Shown one piece after another: positions 14,872 through 21,900 of a stretch of DNA of 21,900 bases. The position numbers and the translations under genes were made by a program. The notes under the pieces were generated by a model that saw nothing but the letters and a program-made list of their open reading frames with translations, had not been told where the DNA came from and made no database searches. How positions within the stretch are numbered: position 1 is the first letter of the stretch; each line of letters opens with the position of its first letter. The DNA lies in the NCBI GenBank assembly GCA_013824055.1, contig PNNE01000238.1, positions 1 to 21,900 of the forward strand. Reading direction: 5' to 3'. This DNA is from Rhodobacter sp. (GTDB lineage Bacteria > Pseudomonadota > Alphaproteobacteria > Rhodobacterales > Rhodobacteraceae).

Positions 14872-14893
14872 AGGTCATCCTGAACATGCCGGG

Positions 14894-15454
14894 TCAGATC
14901 GATCCCGCGAGCTCGGAGCTTCTGAAGATCATCGCCGCGTGCTTTTCCAGGTAGATCCGCAGCCAGGGCGTGAACGCCTCCGGCCGCGCGGCAATCTCGG
15001 CCCGAAGGTCGTCCAGCGAGACCCAGCGCACCGCCTGCACCTCGCCCGGGTCCAGCTCCAGGTCCAAAGGCCAGCCGGCCTCGCCCAGGAAAACCTCGAC
15101 CACCTCATGCTCGATCAGCGGCTCGCGCACCCCCGGCACCTCGGCGCGGTATTCCACCTGTCCGACATGCCGCAGGGCAAGACCGGAGATTCCCAGCTCC
15201 TGCCCCAGCCGCCGCGCCGCACACTCTGCCGCCGACTCGCCCCAGTTCGGATGGGTGCAGCAGGTGTTCGCCCACAGACCGGGAGTGTGATATTTCCCCG
15301 CCGCCCGCTGCTGGATCAGGATTTCCTGCCCGCGCAGGACAAAGACCGACACCGCCGGATGCCGCAGACCCTGCCGGTGCACGGCCAGCTTGCCCAGCGG
15401 GACCAAAGCCCCGGACGCATCCCAGGCCGGGATCGGCAGGTCTGGCTTTTCCAT
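14894..15454 (-). CDS. idi: Idi, isopentenyl-diphosphate delta-isomerase type I
   Basis: Interconverts isopentenyl and dimethylallyl diphosphate and so feeds CrtE. The 186-residue Nudix-fold protein carries the active-site segment LWANTCCTHP (about residues 60-69, catalytic cysteine), the Nudix-like helix ESAAECAARRLGQELG (73-88) and EHEVVEVFLG with the catalytic glutamate region. The start chosen is ATG 15454 (MEKPDLPIPAW), which overlaps the bchP stop as TGATG. An ATG at 15463 (MVVMEK) is equally possible and would overlap bchP by ten bases; the frame is open further upstream, but only as a shadow of bchP. It is the last gene of bchG-orf428-bchP-idi, the position of orf176 in Rhodobacter. 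Confidence 0.94.
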   Translation of the reverse strand: MEKPDLPIPAWDASGALVPLGKLAVHRQGLRHPAVSVFVLRGQEILIQQRAAGKYHTPGLWANTCCTHPNWGESAAECAARRLGQELGISGLALRHVGQVEYRAEVPGVREPLIEHEVVEVFLGEAGWPLDLELDPGEVQAVRWVSLDDLRAEIAARPEAFTPWLRIYLEKHAAMIFRSSELAGSI

Positions 15455-16638
15455 CACGACCATCTTGGACTGACGACTCCCATCAGGTGCATCACGTTCT
15501 TCAGCCCGATCTTCAGATGGGCCAGGGGGCGCGCCGCGACAAGTCTCTTGTTCATGTAGGCCTCGAAGGTCAGGCGCTGCACGTCGATGTCGTGGCACAG
15601 ACTCACGAACCGCTCGCGCCGGTCGTCGCTGCGATAATACGCGTTCTGCATCGACCGCAAGACCTTGAACACCGTCCCGTGTTCTTTCAGGAACAGCTTG
15701 CGCGCCAGCTTCAGCTCGGACGCCTTGCCCGACCGCAGAAAGGCCTGAGCCGCCGTCGCCGCCGCCCGCCCCCCCGCCATCGCGTAGAAGATCCCCTCGC
15801 CCGAAGACGGAGCCACAACCCCCGCCGCATCCCCGGCCAGCACCACATCCCGGCCATTGTCCCAGCGGTCCAAAGGCTTCAGCGGGATCGGAGCACCCTC
15901 GCGCCGGATCGTCTCGCAGTCGGTCAGCCCCGCCATCGCCCGCAGGTCCGCGGTGGCCTGCTTCAGGTCGACCGTGCCGTCCTCGGTCCCCATTCCCACC
16001 GACGCCCTGTCGCCATGCGGGAAAACCCAGCCATAGAAGTCGGGCGAAATCTGCCCGTCATAGATCACGTCGCAGCGCACCGGGTCATAGCCGGCATTCG
16101 CCGCCGGAGCCTTGATGATCTCATGATAGGCGATGACATACGGGATGCTGTCGCCCCCCGGCACCTCGGCCCGCGCCACGCCCGACTTCGCCCCATCCGC
16201 GCCGATCACCACGCGGGCTTGCGACCGCTGCTCCTGCCCCGAGGCCTTCTCGCGCCAGACGACATGGGTGCCTGCCGCGTCCCGCTCGATCCGCAGGAAA
16301 GTCCCGGTCAGGCGTTCGGCCCCGACCATCCGCGCCCGGTCGCGCAGGAATTCGTCGAAATCCTCGCGGTCGACCATGCCGACATAGCCGCCCTCGATGT
16401 GGATATCGACCGCCCGGCCCGTGGGAGAGATCATCCGCGCCGTCTTGATCCGGGCCACGACCAGATGGTCAGGGATGTCGAAATCCCGGATCAGGCGGGG
16501 CGGAATCGCCCCGCCACAGGGCTTGATCCTGCCAGCGCGGTCGAGAAGCGCCACTCTGTAGCCCGCCCGCGCCAGGTCCTCGGCCGCGGTCGCGCCCGAA
16601 GGTCCGCCGCCCACCACGACTGCATCATACATTCTCAT
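15454..16638 (-). CDS. bchP: BchP, geranylgeranyl reductase
   Basis: Flavoprotein that reduces three double bonds of the geranylgeranyl tail, converting geranylgeranyl-bacteriochlorophyll a to the phytylated form with NADPH. The 394 residues start MRMYDAVVVGGGPSGATAAED, with the FAD-binding GGGPSG at 10-15. They include IKPCGGAIPPRL near 37-48, typical of the geranylgeranyl reductase family, and GRDVVLAGDAAGVVAPSSGE in the C-terminal FAD contact. Length is normal. The start overlaps the orf428 stop (ATGA) and the stop overlaps the idi start (TGATG). The gene is intact. Confidence 0.96.
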   Translation of the reverse strand: MRMYDAVVVGGGPSGATAAEDLARAGYRVALLDRAGRIKPCGGAIPPRLIRDFDIPDHLVVARIKTARMISPTGRAVDIHIEGGYVGMVDREDFDEFLRDRARMVGAERLTGTFLRIERDAAGTHVVWREKASGQEQRSQARVVIGADGAKSGVARAEVPGGDSIPYVIAYHEIIKAPAANAGYDPVRCDVIYDGQISPDFYGWVFPHGDRASVGMGTEDGTVDLKQATADLRAMAGLTDCETIRREGAPIPLKPLDRWDNGRDVVLAGDAAGVVAPSSGEGIFYAMAGGRAAATAAQAFLRSGKASELKLARKLFLKEHGTVFKVLRSMQNAYYRSDDRRERFVSLCHDIDVQRLTFEAYMNKRLVAARPLAHLKIGLKNVMHLMGVVSPRWS

Positions 16639-17921
16639 TCTCCTGGAACCAGTTGCGGCGCGGGCGACCGCAACCGGCCCCCGTCGATGATCCGCCAGGC
16701 CATCAGCCCGGCAGCGACAAACAAAAGCGCTTCAAGCGCGAAGACCAGTCCGAAGGCGTCTGCGTCGGACCCCGTCAGCCGCAGCGCATCGACCAGCGCC
16801 GCGCCGGCAAACCCGCCCAGCCCCTGAGCAATGGCCTGAGACGCGCCCCAGACGCCCATCCGCGTCCCCTCGCGCCCCTCGCGGCCCTGCCCGGCCAGCT
16901 GCATCATGGCCCCGATCGACGCAATGGCGAACATGCCGTTGAACACCCCCAGGATCGCGACGGCAGGCGTCAGAAGTCCGACCTGCAGCTGCCCCAGCGC
17001 CGCAATCACCGCCAGCATCAGTGCCGACCCAAGACAGCCGGCCGTGACCCAGGTGCGCAAGGACCCGATCTTCAACCCGCTGACCGCGATCCCCACCGCC
17101 AGCATGCCGACGAACATGCCCCCGTGCTGCGCGCCCGACAGGCTGGTGGATTGCCCCGGCGAGTAGGCGAAGACCAGCCCGGCATAGGGCTCCAGGATCA
17201 GCTCCTGCAGGAAGAAGGCGGTCATCGACAGGAAGATGAAGAGGGTGAAGACCCGCGTCCGTTTCTCGGCCCAGACCTCGGCCAGCCCCTGCCGCAGGGG
17301 CGTCACGTCCGGCAAGCGCGCCGGAAGCACCTGCCGCTCGATGCCGCGGATCGCCAGCGTGGTCAGCAGCACCGCGCCCACCGTCACGACGCCGACAATC
17401 GCCATCAGCCGGGCAGGCGAATAGGGGTCCAGCATGGCCCCGACCACCCCGCTGCTGACCGCAATTCCGAAGATCATCATCAGCCAGGTGATGGTTGCCG
17501 CCGCCGCCCGCCGCTCGGGCGCGCAACCGCTTGCCAAGAGCGCCAGCAACGAGGTCCCCGAGGCCCCCGCCCCCATCCCGATCAGCACATAGGCCAGAAC
17601 CGACAGCGCCAGCCCGACGCCCTGCCCGGCGATCCCCAGCGCCACCATCCACGACGCCAGCGCCGCCCCCGCCGACAATACCGCCATCCCGCCGATGATG
17701 AACCGGGTCCGGTTGCCCTGCGCGTCCGACAGGAACCCCCAGCTTGGCCGGGTGATCTGGACGAAGGAATGCAGCGCCACCAGCGCGCCCGACAGCATCG
17801 CGGGCAAGGCCAGTTCCACCACCATCAGCCGGTTGAGGGTCGATGTCGTCAGCACCACCACCGCGCCAAGGCACAGCTGCACCAGCCCCAGACGGACAAT
17901 CTGGGCCCAGGACAGCTTCAT
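16635..17921 (-). CDS. PucC/LhaA-family major facilitator protein (Bch2, orf428)
   Basis: Integral membrane protein of the PucC/LhaA/Bch2 branch of the major facilitator superfamily. It is annotated in relatives as 'bacteriochlorophyll synthase 44.5 kDa chain' although the synthase is BchG. Members are thought to deliver or protect pigment during light-harvesting complex assembly; the substrate is not proven. The start is ATG 17921 (MKLSWAQIVRLGLVQLCLGA), giving 428 residues, the same length as Rhodobacter orf428. The open frame continues upstream to 18713, but only as a shadow of bchG. About twelve hydrophobic helices are visible, and the loop SDAQGNRTRFIIGGM after helix 2 matches the superfamily. 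It overlaps bchG and bchP by ATGA. Confidence 0.93.
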   Translation of the reverse strand: MKLSWAQIVRLGLVQLCLGAVVVLTTSTLNRLMVVELALPAMLSGALVALHSFVQITRPSWGFLSDAQGNRTRFIIGGMAVLSAGAALASWMVALGIAGQGVGLALSVLAYVLIGMGAGASGTSLLALLASGCAPERRAAAATITWLMMIFGIAVSSGVVGAMLDPYSPARLMAIVGVVTVGAVLLTTLAIRGIERQVLPARLPDVTPLRQGLAEVWAEKRTRVFTLFIFLSMTAFFLQELILEPYAGLVFAYSPGQSTSLSGAQHGGMFVGMLAVGIAVSGLKIGSLRTWVTAGCLGSALMLAVIAALGQLQVGLLTPAVAILGVFNGMFAIASIGAMMQLAGQGREGREGTRMGVWGASQAIAQGLGGFAGAALVDALRLTGSDADAFGLVFALEALLFVAAGLMAWRIIDGGRLRSPAPQLVPGE

Positions 17922-18817
17922 CCCATCCCCCGGATCGCAAAGGCGGAAATCATCATGCCGCAGACATAGAGCACCACGCCCGTCCCGTTGTACCAGGGCG
18001 CCTTGCCCTTGGGGTCGCGCAACAGCACCCGCATCGCCGCGACCTGAGCCAGAAGCAGCGCCATGACCGCCAGCGCATGCCAGGGCTGGCCCCAGATCAC
18101 CAGCAAGGCCACGACCAGAAGCTGCGCCATGCCCATCACCGTGCAGGCGATCTTCGCGGCCACCTCCGGCCCCAGCACCACGGGCAGCGACCGCACGCCA
18201 TGCTGACGGTCGCCCTCCAGCGCCTTGAAATCGTTCAGCGTCATGATCCCGTGCGCGCCAAAGGCGTAAAGCGCGGCGATCATCACGGTCTCGAACCTTG
18301 GCGCGCTGCCCAGCAGCACCGCCGCCCCGGTGAACCAGGGCAGGCCCTCGTAGGACAGGCCTACCAGACCCGGCCCCCACCAGCCCGACCGCTTCAGCCG
18401 GATCGGTTCCGCCGAATAGGCCCAGGCCGCGATGACCCCGACCGCCGTCGCCCCAAAGCCCCAGGGCCCCAGCATCCAGCCCACGACCAGCGACAGCACC
18501 GTCATCGCCAGCGCGATCCACAGCCCCCAGCGTCCCGGTATCCGCCCCGAGGGGATCGGCCGATGCGGCTCGTTCACCGCATCCACATGCCGGTCGCACC
18601 AGTCGTTCGCCGCCTGGCTCATCCCGCAGACGATGGGACCGGCCAGGACCATCCCCAGCAGCACCGTCGTCCAGTTCGCGCCCAAAGGCACGCCCGAGGA
18701 CACGGCGCCACAAAGGTAGGCCCAGACCGGCGGGAACCAGGTGATGGGCTTGATCAGAGTAAGCATGGCACGGGGTTCCGGCCAGCTTTGCGGGGAGTGG
18801 ATGAGTGCGTCGCTCAT
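17918..18817 (-). CDS. bchG: BchG, bacteriochlorophyll a synthase
   Basis: UbiA-family membrane prenyltransferase that esterifies bacteriochlorophyllide a with geranylgeranyl diphosphate. The 299-residue protein begins MSDALIHSPQSWPEPRAML. It carries LIKPITWFPPVWAYLCGAV at 21-39, the diphosphate-binding motif NDWCDRHVDAVNEPHRPIPS at about 71-90, and the second acidic motif HGIMTLNDFKALEGDR. The start 18817 was preferred to the in-frame ATG 18853, which lies on the far side of the promoter. It has no Shine-Dalgarno, and the predicted transcription start is one or two bases away, so the mRNA may be leaderless. The stop overlaps the orf428 start (ATGA). First gene of the bchG-orf428-bchP-idi operon. 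Confidence 0.95.
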   Translation of the reverse strand: MSDALIHSPQSWPEPRAMLTLIKPITWFPPVWAYLCGAVSSGVPLGANWTTVLLGMVLAGPIVCGMSQAANDWCDRHVDAVNEPHRPIPSGRIPGRWGLWIALAMTVLSLVVGWMLGPWGFGATAVGVIAAWAYSAEPIRLKRSGWWGPGLVGLSYEGLPWFTGAAVLLGSAPRFETVMIAALYAFGAHGIMTLNDFKALEGDRQHGVRSLPVVLGPEVAAKIACTVMGMAQLLVVALLVIWGQPWHALAVMALLLAQVAAMRVLLRDPKGKAPWYNGTGVVLYVCGMMISAFAIRGMG

Positions 18818-18819
18818 AC

Positions 18820-18853
18820 TGTCAATTAAACCTGACACTCCCGAGTCTGGCAA
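18820..18853 (-). promoter_or_regulatory. bchG promoter with PpsR/CrtJ palindrome
   Basis: On the minus strand -35 TTGCCA (18853-18848) and -10 TTTAAT (18830-18825) are 17 bases apart. The palindrome TGTCAATTAAACCTGACA (18820-18837, exact TGT-N12-ACA) covers the -10 box and the expected transcription start at about 18818-18819. Binding would block RNA polymerase directly. Confidence 0.75.
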
Positions 18854-19139
18854 GCTTTACATTGCCGCGGAAGACAGGTTGAAGCGGCGGGCAGCATCGC
18901 CGCCGGCGCGGCAGGTGAGCTTCGGCCCCCCCCCCGGCCAGACCAGCCGCCCATTCCCCCGGATGTCAGGCGACAGATCCGCATCTTCGCCCGCAGCGCG
19001 TCCGGCGCCCGGTCACAGGACAGGTCGTCGCGTCACCTGCAGACGATGCGCCCGGGCCCCCTTCCATGCAGGGGCACCCGTTCCGAGCAACGGCGTCAAT
19101 CTGGCTTGACAGAATGAAGAGGAGGCCGATTGACCCGCA
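18854..19139. other. non-coding interval between ppsR and the bchG promoter
   Basis: With the adjoining bchG promoter this makes a gap of over 300 bases without a convincing gene. Open frames here have no conserved features. It contains a run of ten C (18927-18936) and a near-perfect PpsR palindrome (19094-19111). No terminator hairpin with a T-run was seen after ppsR. Confidence 0.6.
19094..19111. promoter_or_regulatory. near-consensus PpsR/CrtJ palindrome, distal to bchG
   Basis: CGTCAATCTGGCTTGACA keeps the inner palindrome GTCAA-N6-TTGAC and the right ACA but has C instead of T at the first position. It lies 256 bp from the bchG-proximal palindrome. It could pair with that site through DNA looping, or be a degenerate relic. 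Confidence 0.4.
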
Positions 19140-20552
19140 TCAAGGCTGCGAAGTGTCGGTTTCCTTGTTCAGGATACCGAACTTGCGCAGCTTCACATAG
19201 AGCGACTGGCGCGACAGGCTGAGCAGCTCGGCCGCAGCCGCGCGGTTGTTGCCCGACATTTCCAGCGCCGCCTCGATGCACATCTTCTCGATGATCTCGG
19301 TCGTCTCGTCGACGATTTCCTTCAGCGTCGAATAGCCCACCAGCCGCATCACGTTGCGCAGGCCCTCGTTCTCGTTGCCCGTCGCGGGCCAGACAACCCG
19401 GTCTGTCACCACGGAATCGCGCGCGACAATGCCGATGATCTGCTTGCCGTTGTCCTGGAACAGGGTCGCCGACAGCTCGACCGAAACCTCGCCCATGTAA
19501 TCGGTGTTCAGCCGCGTGCGGTAGTGGCGCAGGTGGCCCACGCGCTTGACGTTGTCCAGCAGCACCTTCAGGTCCACCGCGCCGCGCGACAGGAAATCGG
19601 AAAACGCCCGGTCGATCACGACCGAGGTGCTGTGACTGTCCGTCATGTGCAGGAAGGATTCGTTCGCGGCCTTGATCAGGCCATTCCCGTCCAGAAAGAC
19701 GACGGCGTCGGTCCCCTTCTCGAACAGGTTCTGCATCATCAGGCTGCGGTCGCCTTCCCGCGACTGTGCGCTTTCCGACAGGCCGATCCGGCACAGCAGC
19801 AGCCGGTCGCGCGACGCGCGGAACAGTTTCGCACTGACCTTCACCCGCTGCGCCGTCCGGCGCACGTTGAGGTCGACAAAGCCGCCGTCATCATTCGTCG
19901 CGTTGCGGGACAGGGTCTCGATCAGCTCGCCCCGACGCCGGCCGTCGAATTCCTGCGCGATGGGCGAATTCAACAGATCGTTGCGCTGCGCCCCCAGAAG
20001 CCGCGAGGCCGAGCTGTTGAGGTCCACGATCCGCCCTGTCGTCTCCGAGACGATGAGCAGCGGGAACGAATTCTCTTCCATCAGCACGCGGTAACGGGTC
20101 TCCAGCTCGCGCTGCGCCTCGTGGTCACGGCCGATGGCGCGATGCGCCTGGACCAGCTGCTGCTGCACCTCGGCCAGCGGGCGCAGGTCGCGGCCCAGCA
20201 TCAGAAGCGTATCGGTCCCCGGCAGGCGGCGCAGGATGTAGCGGACCGGGAATTCGTATTGCACCGGCCCGGCGTGGTTCAGCTCCAGCGCCGATCCGCT
20301 GTCCGGCCCCGCCAGGCGGGTGGACAGCTTGGCCCAGCTTTCCTCGGCGAAGAGCGACTGCAATTCCCGCCCCTCCCAGCCCGAGACCATTGCGGCAAGG
20401 CCCGACTGCGGGGCGGTCAGCACCCGTTCGACCAACCGCTCCGGCGTCACCACCAAAGTCAGGTCCGATCCTGCGCTTACCAGATCCAGAACCGCGTTTC
20501 GTGCGGCCGGATCGGCAGGCAGAACCGTCATGGAGAACCCGTCATTGGTCAA
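19140..20552 (-). CDS. ppsR: PpsR/CrtJ, redox-responsive aerobic repressor of photosynthesis genes
   Basis: Transcription factor that binds TGT-N12-ACA palindromes and represses bch, crt and puc genes under oxygen. The 470-residue protein has an N-terminal PAS-like domain (about 20-120), a long glutamine-rich helix (about 121-160, EVQQQLVQAHRAIGRDHEAQ), PAS domains at about 161-265 and 275-385, and a C-terminal FIS-type helix-turn-helix (ALEMSGNNRAAAAELLSLSR, 429-448, then QSLYVKLRKFGIL). It has only two cysteines, Cys254 and Cys425, matching the redox pair of Rhodobacter PpsR. The start ATG 20552 overlaps the aerR stop as ATGA; ATG at residue 8 is an alternative. Nine exact target palindromes lie in the same window. 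The gene is intact. Confidence 0.96.
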   Translation of the reverse strand: MTNDGFSMTVLPADPAARNAVLDLVSAGSDLTLVVTPERLVERVLTAPQSGLAAMVSGWEGRELQSLFAEESWAKLSTRLAGPDSGSALELNHAGPVQYEFPVRYILRRLPGTDTLLMLGRDLRPLAEVQQQLVQAHRAIGRDHEAQRELETRYRVLMEENSFPLLIVSETTGRIVDLNSSASRLLGAQRNDLLNSPIAQEFDGRRRGELIETLSRNATNDDGGFVDLNVRRTAQRVKVSAKLFRASRDRLLLCRIGLSESAQSREGDRSLMMQNLFEKGTDAVVFLDGNGLIKAANESFLHMTDSHSTSVVIDRAFSDFLSRGAVDLKVLLDNVKRVGHLRHYRTRLNTDYMGEVSVELSATLFQDNGKQIIGIVARDSVVTDRVVWPATGNENEGLRNVMRLVGYSTLKEIVDETTEIIEKMCIEAALEMSGNNRAAAAELLSLSRQSLYVKLRKFGILNKETDTSQP

Positions 20553-21385
20553 CTCCCGTCCCCTTTCAACAAAGCCTGGACGATACTGCCTTGGCTTCTT
20601 TTCCGGTCCCGGTCAGGCTGGCGTCCGTCGCGACAGGCATCATACTCGGACATAAGAGCGGAAACATGGCGCACAACCCGGTCCGCGCCGGTTTCTTTCA
20701 GCAGCAGCGCATCTTCCACCGGAATGGCCCCGCCGACAAGGATGCACATTTCGTCCTTCCGCGACAAAAGGCGCAGGGTCCGCACCAGGCCCACCGCAGA
20801 GTCCAGCGCCGCCGTGCAGCCGACGGAAACCACCGCCAGGTCGAACCGGTTCGCCGACAGCAGCTGCGTCAGGTCCCGGGGCATCGGCGCCACCCGGACC
20901 ATCGCACTGAACCCTGCCAGCCGCAGCTCCAGCGCCAGGACCATTGCGCCCAGCGTGTGCTGGTCGGCCTCGGCCACCAGGACCAGGGCTGACGGCCCCG
21001 TCACCGGCCGCACTTCGGCCAAAAGCTCGTCGACACGGCGCACAACGGCGTGCAGCTTTTCGGTGCCAAGCGTGACGTCGATGAAGCTGACGTCGTCGGC
21101 GGCCCACCCTGCCCCCAGCGCCCGTGCCGCTGCGGGGACGTAAAGACAGGCGACCGCGGCCGGGTCGATCTGCCGTGCGATCATCTCGGCAAGCAGCACG
21201 GCGGGATCGATCGAGCGGGCCTCTCGCAAGACCCGCAGAAAGTGGTCAAGATGGTCTTGCCCCACCACGGCGCATTCCTGGTCGCGCACCGACACCAACC
21301 GACCCAACGCCTCCTTCGCAAGCCCAGCAAACCAATCGAGGCCAATCAGGCCATCCTGGGCTTCCGGTATACCATTGTCTCGCAT
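20549..21385 (-). CDS. aerR: AerR/PpaA, cobalamin-binding antirepressor
   Basis: Partner of PpsR/CrtJ that binds a cobalamin and modulates its DNA binding in response to light and oxygen. The 278-residue protein starts MRDNGIPEAQDGLIGLDWFA at ATG 21385, preceded by GGAGG at seven bases. The frame is open further upstream (to 21502), but that part crosses the promoter. A helical upper domain contains YVPAAARALGAGWAADD at about 82-98. The B12-binding domain has the lower-ligand motif DQHTLG at 141-146 (the DxHxxG signature, His143) and continues with VSVGC and LVGGAIP. It is coupled to ppsR by a 4-base overlap. The gene lies 111 bp from the nearest PpsR site, so autoregulation is possible. Confidence 0.95.
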   Translation of the reverse strand: MRDNGIPEAQDGLIGLDWFAGLAKEALGRLVSVRDQECAVVGQDHLDHFLRVLREARSIDPAVLLAEMIARQIDPAAVACLYVPAAARALGAGWAADDVSFIDVTLGTEKLHAVVRRVDELLAEVRPVTGPSALVLVAEADQHTLGAMVLALELRLAGFSAMVRVAPMPRDLTQLLSANRFDLAVVSVGCTAALDSAVGLVRTLRLLSRKDEMCILVGGAIPVEDALLLKETGADRVVRHVSALMSEYDACRDGRQPDRDRKRSQGSIVQALLKGDGS

Positions 21386-21423
21386 CGGCGACCCTCCTTG
21401 GGTCCTGCCGCAGATGCCGGGGC

Positions 21424-21452
21424 ACGATAGCACTGTGTGTGTGCAATTGAAA
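21424..21452 (-). promoter_or_regulatory. possible aerR-ppsR promoter
   Basis: On the minus strand -35 TTTCAA (21452-21447) and -10 TATCGT (21429-21424) are 17 bases apart, with a CA-repeat in the spacer, 39 bases before the aerR ATG. The boxes are weak, and no PpsR palindrome overlaps them, which would fit constitutive low-level expression of the regulators. Confidence 0.45.
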
Positions 21453-21495
21453 GCCTTCGACTCGGCGCCTCCATGACACCCTAAACTGCGCGACA

Positions 21496-21513
21496 TGTCC
21501 ACTCAAATTGACA
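21496..21513. promoter_or_regulatory. PpsR/CrtJ palindrome in the aerR/bchF region, distal site
   Basis: TGTCCACTCAAATTGACA matches TGT-N12-ACA exactly. It lies 125 bp from the bchF-proximal site and 111 bp before the aerR start. It is probably the distal partner in cooperative repression of bchF. Confidence 0.72.
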
Positions 21514-21638
21514 CTTACCCCCAAACCCGCCGCGCCTTTGTGGGTAAAATGCTGATCTGGTTACGGGAAATTCCAGTCTGCCCGCTCAACGGAACAAGGG
21601 CGGACAGGCCGGGCATTGGCTGATTTTTTGGCATGATG

Positions 21639-21678
21639 TGTAAATCTACATTGACAGATAGTGCTGCCTGACTACTCT
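21639..21678 (+). promoter_or_regulatory. bchF promoter with PpsR/CrtJ palindrome
   Basis: TGTAAATCTACATTGACA (21639-21656) is an exact TGT-N12-ACA site whose right end is the -35 box TTGACA (21651-21656). The -10 TACTCT is at 21673-21678 with a 16-base spacer. The expected transcript starts near 21685, about 28 bases before the bchF ATG. The remaining DNA between aerR and bchF (21386-21712) shows nothing else recognisable. Confidence 0.75.
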
Positions 21679-21712
21679 GAGTGTAAACGCGGCACATGCA
21701 GAGGCGTAGGGA

Positions 21713-21900
21713 ATGTCCGATCCGGCCTCACTGAAATCCTCCAGACCACTCTACACGCCCAGCCAGCGCGCCCGCCGGGATGCAACGGTCTGGACCACTG
21801 TCCAGGGTGTCCTCGCCCCGCTCCAGTTCCTGGTCTTCGCCGTCTCGCTTGTCCTGGTGCTGCGCTACCTGCTGACGGGGGATGGCTACGGCGCGGCTAC
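21713..21900 (+). CDS. bchF: BchF, 3-vinyl bacteriochlorophyllide hydratase (5' part only)
   Basis: Hydrates the 3-vinyl group of chlorophyllide or bacteriochlorophyllide to 3-hydroxyethyl, the substrate of BchC. Only the first 62 codons are present: MSDPASLKSSRPLYTPSQRA, then RRDATVWTTVQGVLAPLQF and the first membrane helix LVFAVSLVLVLRYLLTG. The LYTP-Q-RRDAT-WT pattern followed by VLAPLQFL is characteristic of BchF. The start ATG 21713 has GAGG eight bases upstream. It is divergent from aerR-ppsR and is normally the first gene of bchFNBHLM, which would lie beyond the right edge. Confidence 0.92.
   Translation, partial: MSDPASLKSSRPLYTPSQRARRDATVWTTVQGVLAPLQFLVFAVSLVLVLRYLLTGDGYGAA

Noticed and set aside
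16635..18713. 692-residue membrane protein
   Set aside because: The first 264 codons are a shadow of bchG in another frame; the orf428 homologue starts at 17921.
18964..18975. PpsR site TGTCAGGCGACA
   Set aside because: TGT and ACA are only 6 bases apart.
18854..19139. A gene between bchG and ppsR
   Set aside because: Open frames lack a plausible Shine-Dalgarno and conserved sequence, and the interval contains a C10 run and an operator-like palindrome.
21682..21696. Additional PpsR palindrome beside the bchF Shine-Dalgarno (TGTAAACGCGGCACA)
   Set aside because: The spacer between TGT and ACA is 9, not 12, bases.

Overview
This window is the central part of a photosynthesis gene cluster (PGC) from a purple alphaproteobacterium of the Rhodobacter type (family Rhodobacteraceae). 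The DNA is high in G+C. Gene content, order and orientation match the classical Rhodobacter arrangement crtA-bchIDO / crtIB-tspO / crtDC / crtEF-bchCXY / bchG-orf428-bchP-idi / aerR-ppsR / bchF. Because crtA, crtC, crtD and crtF are all present, the expected carotenoids are spheroidene and spheroidenone. The pigment is bacteriochlorophyll a esterified with phytol (bchX/Y, bchC, bchF, bchG, bchP). The assignments rest on my reading of the translated proteins; no database search was run.

Layout. 1-4532 (minus strand): crtE-crtF-[control region]-bchC-bchX-bchY. bchY runs off the left edge, and a 22-codon ORF is tightly interlocked between bchX and bchY. 4533-4713: crtE/crtD divergent control region, with a four-copy 20-bp tandem repeat and two PpsR palindromes. 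4714-7120 (plus): crtD-crtC, converging on tspO. 7117-10356 (minus): crtI-crtB-tspO, with palindromic DNA between crtB and tspO. 10357-10498: crtI/crtA divergent control region. 10499-14825 (plus): crtA-bchI-bchD-bchO. 14813-14871: large palindrome between convergent transcription units. 14894-18817 (minus): bchG-orf428-bchP-idi, joined by overlapping stop/start codons. 19140-21385 (minus): aerR-ppsR, the regulators of the cluster. 21386-21712: aerR/bchF divergent control region. 21713 onward (plus): bchF, running off the right edge.

How it works together. CrtE, CrtB and CrtI make coloured carotenes, and CrtC, CrtD, CrtF and CrtA finish spheroidene/spheroidenone. BchI and BchD are magnesium chelatase subunits. 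BchX and BchY (with BchZ, outside the window), BchF and BchC convert chlorophyllide to bacteriochlorophyllide a. BchG attaches the C20 alcohol, BchP reduces it, and Idi supplies isoprenoid precursor. Nine exact TGT-N12-ACA palindromes for the aerobic repressor PpsR/CrtJ lie only in intergenic control regions, in front of bchC, crtE/crtD, crtI/crtA, bchG and aerR/bchF. The repressor and its cobalamin-binding partner AerR are encoded in the window.

I do not see an undescribed system here. The unusual points are: (i) three genes (bchC, crtD, bchD) each lacking exactly one base, which points to assembly indels or very recent decay; (ii) crtA with an apparent ATT start behind a strong Shine-Dalgarno sequence, and crtC with no canonical start at the expected place; (iii) the 20-bp tandem repeat before crtE; (iv) the coupled 22-codon ORF between bchX and bchY; (v) apparently leaderless transcripts for bchG and crtI; (vi) the palindromes beside tspO and after bchO. 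No tRNA, rRNA, CRISPR array or intact mobile element was seen.
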